From: Paraspadella gotoi
Taxonomy: Eukaryota; Chaetognatha
Direction: 5' to 3'
Assembly (NCBI GenBank): GCA_051294375.1
Contig: CM119265.1
Location: 24,276,247 to 24,340,246 of the forward strand
DNA length: 64,000 bases
Shown: positions 56,113 through 64,000 of the stretch, piece by piece
Position numbering within the stretch: position 1 is the stretch's first letter
How the letters are laid out: the number at the start of each line of letters is the position of its first letter
The notes under the pieces: generated by a model
The model's input: only the letters and a program-made list of their open reading frames with translations
Told to the model about the DNA's origin: nothing
Database searches by the model: none
Translations under genes and position numbers: made by a program

Positions 56113-56775
56113 AAGGAATTAAAATAAGGAAAGGAAATAAAAGGAAAAGGGAGGAAGAGGAAGAGAAAAGGCTGAAGGAAAAGAAGAGATAGAGGATAGA
56201 GAGGATGGAGGACAAGGAGGATGGAGGACATGGAGGAAGGAGGACAAGGAAAGGCGGAGGAGGAGGACAACGAGGATAAAGGACAAGGAGAGGACAAGGA
56301 TGTGAACAGAGAAGCGATTTTCGGAAGAGAAAAATTTAGGCGAGGGAAAGAAAAGAATAGAAATGAATAGAAAAGAAAAAAAGAAAAGAAAAGAAAAAAA
56401 GAGAGAAAAAGAAAAGAAAAGTAAAGCAAAGCAAAGAAAAGAAAAAAAAATAAAGCAAAGAAAAGAAAAGAAAAAAAAAGAAAAAAAAGCAAAGCAAAGC
56501 AAAGCAAAGCAAAGCAAAGCAAAGCAAAACAAAGCGAAAAAAGGAAAAGAAAAGAAAAGTAAAGCAAAGAAAATCAAAGCAAAGCAAAGCAAAGCAAAGC
56601 AAAGCAAAGCAAAGCAAAGCAGAGCAAAGCAAATAGAATAACATAAAAGAAAAGAAAAGAAAAGAAAAGAACTGAAATGAAAAAAAAACAAAGAAAAGAG
56701 AAGAATAGTAAAAAAAAGAAAAAAAAGAGGAAAAGAAAAGAAAAGAAAAGAAAAGAAAAGAAAAGAAAAGAAAAG

Positions 56776-56806
<31 letters not shown>

Positions 56807-56870
56807 GAAAAACGAATATAAAATAGAATAGAAAAAAGGGAAACTCAAAAAAGAAACAGAAAAAAGAAAA
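56113..56870. repeat. A-rich purine tract: (AAAGC)n and (AAAAG)n
   Basis: Almost pure purine. (AAAGC)n lies at 56486-56525 and 56573-56625, and (AAAAG)n at 56731-56795. A GGAGGA-type stretch lies at 56190-56300. Long Lys/Glu or Phe/Leu frames on either strand are by-products. Confidence 0.93.
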
Positions 56871-56877
56871 GACCAGC

Positions 56878-56985
56878 TGAGGACGACAAAAGTCTTTCGT
56901 CCGAGCCACGGGAAAATGTCCGCGCGGCGTCGCTGCCTCCGCGGCCGCTCCGCCGCTCTGCTGCTCTGCAGCTCCGCCTCGATAC
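56878..56985. other. Isolated GC-rich island
   Basis: CGCGGCGTCGCTGCCTCCGC and surroundings stand out from A-rich DNA. The plus strand has an ATG (56917) giving MSARRRCLRGRSAALLLCSS and soon ending; the minus strand is open as well. A CpG-rich promoter or first exon is conceivable; neither strand is supported by splice sites. Confidence 0.25.
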
Positions 56986-57064
56986 TTAATCACAATAAAA
57001 GCTCATTTTTCGAGAGAAAAGAAAACCAATAATCATAATCATAAAGCGAAAAACTGGGAGATGG

Positions 57065-57066
<2 letters not shown>

Positions 57067-57146
<80 letters not shown>

Positions 57147-57160
57147 AGAGAGAGAGATGT
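57067..57160. repeat. (GA)n microsatellite
   Basis: About 36 GA units, then interrupted GA to 57160. Confidence 0.97.
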
Positions 57161-58130
57161 GGTGGGGTGAAAAGAATTTAATGGCGGTACACGATGCCAA
57201 AGCTCTTGACAAGACGAAAAACAAGGTAGAAAAAAAAGAATTTAAAAAAAACAGAAAATGAAAGATGAGAAATGACGAATGAAGAGACGCAAGTTGAGTA
57301 GTTGAGGGGTTGAGGAGTTTAGGAGGTGATAAAATGAGGAGTTGAGGAAATGAGGAGTTAAGAACTAAATGAGCATTTATGTGGTTAAGAGTGAAATTAC
57401 TAAATGTAGTTTGCAAATTGAGTAGGGAAACATCGGTGGTCAAATGACTCATAAGTCTAACCACTTTCAAGACCATTCAAGTATTTAGTGAAATGATCTA
57501 CATACCGAGAACGGGTTTAACGAGGTGATCGTTTTTAACGAGTTTGCTCGAACGGGATGAAAGGTTTCGATTTAAAATTAATGATTCGCTTGGGTTTATG
57601 GGACTTAAGGGTACCCGAAGGATTTTTATATTTGAAACGGTTTTGTACGAGCGATTAGATTGGTTTGATTTAGTGCTTAACTGACTAAATGATTAAATGA
57701 TTTTAAGATTAATTGATTGATTTATTGATTTAATTTAACAAACTAAATTGATTGATTTTATCGATTTGATTGAATTATTCTGCCTGATCGTAACTTCAAA
57801 GACTTCCTTCCGCCCATTTTCGGGGTTGAGACTGAGACAAAGAAAAAAACAAATAAAAAGACAATGACCAAGAAAAAAACAACGACACAAAGAAAGACCA
57901 AGATAAAAAAAGGGTAAAAACAGAGGGAAAAACAAAGAAAAAGACAAAGACAAGGACAAAGATCTGATGCAAACGTTAATTGTCCAGAAATTGCGCGACG
58001 GTGGGCGAGTAAGACGAGGACGAAGCTCAGAATAGGATGACGTCGAAAACAACGAATAACTCGCAACAAGACTTAAGTCGATTCGCGACGCCATTTTCCA
58101 ATTACCCAACGGATTCCGTCTTCCTTCCTT
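57161..58130. other. AT-rich, no gene seen
   Basis: Contains degenerate TTGAGGAGTT-like repeats (57295-57365), ATTGATTGATTT-like repeats (57710-57775) and an AAAGACAAAGACAAGG-like series (57830-57965). The ends are not exon-like. Confidence 0.55.
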
Positions 58131-58149
58131 TTCCTAACCCTCTTTTTCT

Positions 58150-58565
58150 CCTTCTAGATTTTCTTTCTTTTTCTCCTTCTTTTTTTTCTTTAGTTTCTTT
58201 TTCTCCTTCTAGAGTTTCTTTCTTTTTCTCCTTCTTTTTTTTCTTTAGTTTCTTTTTCTCCTTCTAGATTTTTTTTCTTTTCCTCCTTCTTTTTTTTTCT
58301 TTAGTTTCTTTTTCTCCTTCTAGATTTTCTTTCTTTTTCTCCTTTTTTTCTTTAGTTTCTTTTTCTCCTTCTAGATTTTCTTTCTTTTTCTCCTTCTTTT
58401 TTTTTCTTTAGTTTCTTTTTCTCCTTCTAGATTTTCTTTCTTTTTCTCAATCTTTTTTTTCTTTAGTTTCTTTTTCTCCTTCTCGTTTTTCTTTCTCTTT
58501 CTCCTTCTTTTATTTATTCTTTAGTTTCTCCCTTTTTTTTCTCTAGTTTCTTTTTCTCTTTATTT
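58150..58565. repeat. Pyrimidine minisatellite, unit ~55-60 bp
   Basis: TTTAGTTTCTTTTTCTCCTT + CTAGATTTTCTTTCTTTTTC repeats about seven times with variable T-run lengths. The unit includes CTAGA in most copies. Confidence 0.9.
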
Positions 58566-59230
58566 TTTCTTTTATTGCTTGTACTATGTACTTCCTTCTC
58601 CTTAATATTTCCCTTTCTCCTCCTAATTTTTTTTCCTATTTACTCCTCTCCTACTGCTACTTCTTCTTCTCTTATTTTCGTTCTTCTTCTTCTTCTTCTT
58701 TATCTTCTTCTTTTTCTTCTTCTTCGGAATCGAAAAAAGGAAAATTGGTTCGATCAACCGACGCAAAGTCTTAGACGTTCAGATTTGGGGGTAGGAAGTG
58801 GGGGGAGGTAATGGGGGGAGGTAATGGTGGATGGAAGGGGGGAGGCAAGGGGGAAGGAAATGGGGGAAGGAAAGAGAGAAGAAAATGGAAGAAAGATGGA
58901 AATTTAAAAAGGTAGAGTGGGAGATCGAAAGGAGGATCGAAAATAGTGAGAAATGAGATTAAAAATGGAAATGGGATTAAAAAGAAGAAAGCGTTAATAT
59001 AATATATATATATGCATATATATAAAAAAAAAACCAGTTCAATGGTTAACGACTTTTTTGTCCGATATATTTTCCGATTTGACATAAATTCTTTTTTTCC
59101 AGCGCAAAATATTTAATATTTTCTCTCATTTCGCCAGGAAAATAATCAAGAGTTGAAAAACCTTGAAGAAAAAACGATTTACGTAGGCGAGTGACGACTG
59201 ACGAAGACAAGTCGCGACTGGAGAAAGAGA
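58566..59230. other. Low-complexity stretch, no gene seen
   Basis: (TTC)n at 58655-58725, a G-rich series GGGGGGAGGTAATG (58800-58870), then AT-rich DNA with (AT)n at 59000-59025. Confidence 0.6.
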
Positions 59231-59235
59231 AAGAT

Positions 59236-59297
59236 AAGATAAAAGAAAAAGAAAAAGAAAAAGAAAAAGAAAAAGAAAAAGAAAAAGAAAAAGATAA
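59236..59297. repeat. (AAAAAG)n hexanucleotide microsatellite
   Basis: About nine exact GAAAAA units. Confidence 0.96.
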
Positions 59298-60300
59298 ACA
59301 GGAACCGACGAGTTCATGGTTTTGCGTCGAAGTCATTTTCTGATTGTGAACGCATTATCAGATGATCACGTGACTGTTTAAGTGTGAAACATATTCACAA
59401 CAGGCATGATAATTTTATAATTATCAATTTTTTGGGTAAATTTTAAACAAAAAGAAAATAAAGTATTACACAAAATAAATCTCTTTAACTTTCTAATCAC
59501 ATGACTGTATTTTTACCTCACCTCTCCGCAAAGTATTAATTAAAATAAGTCGGTGTTATTTCAATTATGGTTTTTTTTCAACTGATCACGTTACTGCATA
59601 AGTAAAAATCACAAGGACATTGAGCATCTTTTTGAATAATGTATATATATATCACTTTAATGTTTATCATACTATAATAACTAAAACAAAGCAATGTTTC
59701 TCGTACTAAAACCATCGAAGTTCATTCGGGAGAAAAAAGATAAAATAAAAGAATGAAAACGGAAAGATAAAATCCGATAAAATCACGACTCCATTTCAAT
59801 TTTCTAAAGTTTGAGATATGTCTTTATAACTTGTAAACAAATTTAAATCCGTAAAAGTTAAGATATAATTCCATTCATCAAGCGGAATAGTAAACGAATA
59901 AAAATCAATAAGAAAATGGCCACTTTAGAATAAAAAAACTCCTTCCAGTTCGCAAAAAAATGGAATAAGAAAGCAAACAAAAAAAGAAAGAAATAAAAAG
60001 AAAGAAAGTTTGCAATCAATGTGGCGGCTAAAAGTCGCCCACACCGGAACTGCTGAGGATTCTTTTCCATTAACGATGACTCCAGATTCTCTCCTCATTT
60101 TCTTCTTCTTTTTTTTTTGTTTTACGAAAAAGAGAAAAAAAAAATTGTTTTTTTTAACTTTGTTTTTGTTTTCGTTTTTCATTTTCGTTTTGCTTTCTCA
60201 TCTTTTCGGCGTCAATAATCCGGAAGAAAGCAATCTTTGAAAAAGAGACGAGAGAAAGAGAGAAAGAGAGAGAAAGGGAGATAGAAGAGAGAGTGAGAGG

Positions 60301-60347
<47 letters not shown>

Positions 60348-60796
60348 GATAAAAAGACGGAATGTTGCCTCTTGCGCCAGAAAAAATATCTCAAAATATC
60401 TCGAATAAAGAGTCGGGTCCGTAGAGGTATCTTTGCGACAACAGCACCGCTCCCAACATTCCCGGGTTTCGATTCCATCCAAAAATCCCCTGCGTAATCG
60501 TATAATTTTTTTTCGGCATTAATTTTTTATTGTTCTTTTTATTTATTTATAATTATATATTATTTTTTTACTAATCACTTAAATAAGAGAGATGTTTTCA
60601 AAACGGTTCTCTCTTGATGTACTTTCGTGGTGAAGTCGTAATGAAATCACAAATGATTTGCAAGTGATTCCACCTGATACTTGCGCCCTCTGTCTCTTCG
60701 TTCTTGATTAATTTAAAATTTTGTTTGAAACGAAAAATAACAGAGTGAGACGAAAAAGGTGGTCAGTTCACTCCTCTCTCCCTCTATCTCTCTCTC
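59298..60796. other. AT-rich left flank of the retrotransposon, no gene seen
   Basis: AT-rich with an (AT)n patch at 59641 and a (GA)n tract at 60246-60340. A minus-strand stretch at 60010-60100 (MRRESGVIVNGKESSAVPV) looks protein-like but lacks splice support. A short CT tract directly abuts the LTR at 60796. Confidence 0.5.
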
Positions 60797-61373
60797 TGTG
60801 GCAGGACATCAGAGGGCAGATTATCTGATATCTGAGCCGACAGTCATGACAACTGAGAGACTTAGTTCTAAGATATTAGACAGCTTGATAATATTTATCA
60901 GAGAGTTATTATTGCAGGAAAGTAATCGTTATTTATCGAATGGATTGGCACCCTTGATTTGATTGGTAGAATTATTTAATTCGAGTTTAAAGTTTCTCCA
61001 TAGAATAATGTATTGACTTTACATTTAGAGATGTGAGATAAAAACAATGTCGAATTTAATATAAATTGTTTATATTTGATCAAGAGATTAAAACCAGTCT
61101 GAGTCAACCTCAGAAAACAATCATAAAGAAAGCAGTCAGGAAACAAAAGTAAATCACTCGAGACATCTTCTGGCGGATGATTTAAGTTGGCAATCGATAA
61201 ACAAAAGTCTTCTTCGATTTAAAGTTATTTATCAGGATTTAGGAGCTTTGGATTTCAGGCCGTCTGGTCGGCTGCGATCGATGATCAACGCATCCCGGAT
61301 CCTTGGGGCCCGGGTAGATACCCGGAGTGGAGAGATTAATTCCTAAATGAATTGATCTGCTGAGGTGGCCGCA
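60797..61373 (-). repeat. 3' LTR (577 bp, inferred)
   Basis: On the plus strand it runs from TGTGGCAGGACATC to GAGGTGGCCGCA. In element orientation it therefore starts TGCGGCC and ends GCCACA, giving TG...CA with an imperfect TG(C/T)GGC inverted end. A polypurine tract adjoins its 5' side, exactly where a 3' LTR should begin, and the other side meets a CT tract. It contains GGGGCCCGGGTAGATACCCGG. The boundary needs the second LTR for proof. Confidence 0.6.
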
Positions 61374-61385
61374 CGCCCCCTTGTC
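61374..61385 (-). promoter_or_regulatory. Polypurine tract (plus-strand primer site)
   Basis: In element orientation GACAAGGGGGCG stands immediately before the TG of the LTR. Polypurine tracts at this place prime second-strand DNA synthesis in LTR elements. Confidence 0.5.
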
Positions 61386-61875
61386 GAAAATATATATGGG
61401 TAATACTTAATAATATAATTCGATAATAACATATGTTGTCGTCACCGAATGATGAATGAATGTTTAAAAATACTAAATCATAAAATATATAATGGGTATA
61501 TACAACATAAATAGATGGCAGACTGAACTTCTGACTTTCGAAATCTTCATATCTTCATCTTCAAATTTCCAAAAATTCAAAAATATAAAATTTTACAAAA
61601 TACACAAAATATTATACTATAAAGGATAACCATATGCGCTTGTCGCAGTGGCATCGGGGTTTTGTTGTTGTTATTTTCTTTTTGTTGACGTCGAAGCATT
61701 TCTTTTAGAACGGGGGATCGCGTAAGATAGGGCGGTCGTTTGTTGTTGTTATTGTCTTCGTCGTCATTATTGTTGTTATTTTTCACTCTCTGCTTGTCTC
61801 TGTAGTTGTTCCTCCGTCTTGGTTTTTATTGAGAAGTTCTCCGTCGTCGATTTAGAGAATCTCACGTTGGCTCTT
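61386..61875 (-). other. Untranslated stretch between pol and LTR
   Basis: About 490 bases, AT-rich near the LTR, with AACAACAA-type repeats nearer pol (61650-61790). A minus frame at 61577-61786 reads Asn-rich low complexity. No envelope-like or membrane protein is seen. Confidence 0.5.
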
Positions 61876-64000
61876 TTACCGCTTGCGTTTTTTGTTGTTG
61901 TTGGTCATTATTTTCTTGGAGATCGAGATGGCGAGCGAGAAGGCCGGAGATAGGAGGCGAGGAGGGTTGGGGAGAGTGGGAGGATGTGTTTGGGGGTGAG
62001 AGAAGTGGGGGGGGGGGGGGTGGGGATGGGGGAGGAGGAGGAGGGCGCGCTCGTTGTGGCTGTCGATCTCGTGATTCGCGTCGTTGGCGATGGAAAACGA
62101 GTTCTTATCTGGCTGACGCCTGGGACGACGGCGTTGGCGTTCCACAGGTTCGTCGGCCTCAACAATTATCCTCACTAATCCAAGCAGCGTTTACTCTTGC
62201 GATGTTTACGACCTCCGCGACCATACTTGGAATCTCAATTGTCATTATTTAATCCTTTTCTGTTGAGATACATATAAGGGCCTTCGTATGGAGGAGTGAA
62301 GAGGCGATTTATTCCTGCCCGGTATTAACGAAGACGAATTGAGCTGAGTCCAGGTTGGTCGGAATGTGGATCGGACGGCTGGTGATGTGCAGAGGTCGCG
62401 GTAGTTGAAGGCGAGCCACTTCGACGCGTAGACTCGCGAGTTGGTTTTCGACGATGGCGTTGGAGGTTGGGAGTCGTCGGTTTGGGCTTCCCGAGGATAC
62501 TCCCGGGGACGGTGATTCCTTCCCCGAAGACTAAGTCGGCGGCTGAGGCGCCGATATCCTCTTTGACGGTTGTACGAATCGGAGGAGCGTCCAGGTGGGA
62601 GTTTCCAATACCAATTCTCTTTTTCGTTTCGTGCCAACCGCCATAGAGACTCTTTCAAACGTCTATGAAACCGCTCAACCAATCGTTGGCTTTGCGGTGA
62701 TATGCCGTTGTCATGGAGTGGCTTGATGCCCCCATTGGCTTGTCAACTGACGCCACAACGCCGAATTAATTGGGATACCTCGGTCAGTGGTTATTACGCC
62801 GTGTCCAAAATTACTAATCAGTCGTGACTAAATGCCGTCGAGGATTGTTGTCGTCAGTGTATCCTTCAACGGGGGATCGCTGTTTGCCATCGAGAGAAGC
62901 GATCTACGATAGTTAAGAGATGTTTGAATCGTTCGAATTTGGCATTTTTACTAGATCGAGATCAAATGCTGAAACCTGCGTGGCCGGAAATTTTAAATTC
63001 CCCATCTCTGGATAGTGTGCTTTTACCTTTGCCTTTGGCAGTCTGTGCACTCTATGGCCCATTCGTCACATCCTGCTTCATGCTAGGCATACAAATTTTG
63101 CAGAAATTGATTTTCGAGTTGCTTCGATGCCTGGGTGGCCGAGGCCGTGCATTATGTCGAAAAACTTTCTACGCCAAGCTGAAGGAACGAAAGGGCGCTG
63201 CGGCCATTCGAAACGTCGACGAGAAGTTGTCGTTGCCCGATTTTTTATTTTTCGAAAGGCGAAGGCCGGATCGTGCATCCTCTGAGATTCTCTAAAATCT
63301 AATCGAGATTTTGTTCGCGAGCTAATTGTTTCGGAAATCTATTTCAAAACGTCGTGGAGAGAGGCGAATCACAGCTTTTACATCCTCAAGGGCGATTCGG
63401 TTTCACTGCTTTTTCGTTTTGTTCGTCAAGTTGGGGTAGTTTGTTGTTGTTGTTGTTGTCGCTGACTTCGTTGTTATCGTTGTCGACGTTAGGTGCTACG
63501 ATTTTTGCTGATGTTTGGTCGACGTTAACTGCTACGATTTTGGCGGCTGTTTCGTTGGCGTCTTTTTTCGACTGCTGCTGCTGCGACGAGGCGGCTGCGG
63601 CTGCTGACGATGAGTTTGGACGCGATGAGGGCGTCAGCGACAACGTTTGCTTTCCCTTTTAAATACCTTATGTCCGTCGTGAATTCCGCAATGACGGACA
63701 ATTGGTATGCTGGCGTGCTGTTTGAGGCTCTGACTTTTTCTTGAGCGCAGGGATTAAACTCTGATGATCAGTGTATATCGTGAAGTTTCTGCCTTCGACC
63801 CAGTGGCGGATAATGACGTACACGCGCGAAGGCGCCGTAGAGTCACGGTCGCAAGGGAGGCCATAGTTTCTGATTTTTCCGCCAGCTTTGCCGAAAAAAC
63901 ACCCCACCTTCGGGCCGCGCTGCTCCAATCGGCTCTACGCGTGGTCTGACGCGTCTGTAGTGATACAGAGCTGAGCTCCGCTTCGAGGGTGGGTGGAGAA
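61876..64000 (-). pseudogene. pol: Gypsy pol: RNase H, H2C2, integrase; frame-broken, partial
   Basis: Pieces in order on the minus strand: CITTDASDHA and NFTIYTDHQSLIPALKK (RNase H, about 63990-63750; note the DAS and TDHQ acidic sites); a Gln/Asn/Ala-rich linker (about 63640-63386); MHGLGHPGIEATRKSI and CTDCQ (H-x3-H, C-x2-C zinc finger, about 63170 to 63045); HLLTIVDRFSRWQTAIP (first Asp, about 62910); ITTDRGIPI (second Asp, about 62790); VERFHRRLKESLWRL (catalytic Glu, about 62680); SAQFVFV (about 62340, the conserved post-core segment); then a Pro-rich tail with a stop at 61876-61878. So all three integrase acidic residues and the zinc finger are present, but in different frames (shifts near 63080, 62880, 62740, 62600 and 62250). 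It copies and inserts the element via RNA. Low-error resequencing would tell decay from error. Confidence 0.82.
63386..63643 (-). other. Gln/Asn-rich linker between RNase H and H2C2
   Basis: One uninterrupted minus frame of 85 codons reads a poly-Ala/Ser stretch, four Gln, then AAKIVAVNVDQ and SAKIVAPNVDN (a two-unit repeat of about 13 residues), five Asn, and a basic end. In Ty3/gypsy polyproteins this interval is normally short, so the low-complexity, microsatellite-like insert is unusual. It is rich in GTT, GCT and GCC triplets on the plus strand. Confidence 0.5.

Larger units (their letters stand above)
60797..64000 (-). mobile_element. Ty3/gypsy LTR retrotransposon, 3' part
   Basis: In the minus direction: RNase H (64000 to about 63670), linker, H2C2 zinc finger, integrase, C-terminal tail to 61876, an untranslated stretch, polypurine tract (61374-61385) and 3' LTR (61373 to 60797). 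Reverse transcriptase, protease, gag and the 5' LTR lie beyond the right edge. The RNase H-before-integrase order is that of Ty3/gypsy, not Ty1/copia. Frames are broken in several places, so it is decayed or error-containing. The host target duplication cannot be checked without the other LTR. Confidence 0.85.

Overview
The window is non-coding-rich nuclear DNA from an animal, most likely an invertebrate. The evidence is GT-AG introns, an immunoglobulin-superfamily exon, an intron-containing drug/metabolite-type transporter, a two-exon CaaX-box microprotein gene and the 3' half of a Ty3/gypsy retrotransposon. It is packed with (CT/GA)n, tri-, tetra- and pentanucleotide microsatellites. Nothing in it is organised like a bacterial, archaeal or organelle genome, and I cannot place it in a phylum.

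Layout. 0-4.6 kb: the end of an Ig-like exon (minus), microsatellites, and a compact minus-strand gene at 3739-4283 with two exact exons, a two-CCAAT promoter and a C-terminal Cys-Val-Ile-Leu prenylation box. 4.6-45 kb: a mosaic of repeated blocks in direct and inverted orientation. Block A (4600-6900) recurs at 31480-33700 and, inverted, at 36820-37815 and 37820-39650. Palindrome I has arms 9340-15020 and 18950-24725 around an AT-rich spacer. Palindrome II has arms 30310-33700 and 37820-40620. Block F recurs at 28560-30320 and 40600-44848. Some copies are clean, while others carry scattered single-base insertions typical of unpolished long reads, so part of this mosaic may be unresolved haplotypes or misassembly. 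Comparing copies exposes insertions absent from the partner copy (about 1.55 kb with an AATTCAT duplication, 0.82 kb with TTAATT, 2.4 kb at a T-run) and a ~70-bp tandem array present in only one F copy.

45-48 kb: a plus-strand transporter gene (EamA/DMT superfamily, SLC35G-like) with three recognisable exons. Exon 2 is intact; exons 1 and 3 need several frame changes. 48-54.8 kb: microsatellites and gaps, including a 21-bp perfect hairpin at 51239-51294 followed by fifteen 10-bp repeats at 51421-51570. 54831-54990: a minus-strand Ig-domain exon. 55-60.8 kb: A-rich and GA-rich tracts. 60797-64000: a minus-strand Ty3/gypsy element with its 3' LTR, polypurine tract, integrase, H2C2 zinc finger and RNase H, running off the right edge.

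No rRNA gene, complete tRNA gene, CRISPR array or operon was found. The genes are independent single loci with no visible shared pathway. Seventeen runs of N interrupt the window, several exactly at (CT)n tracts.
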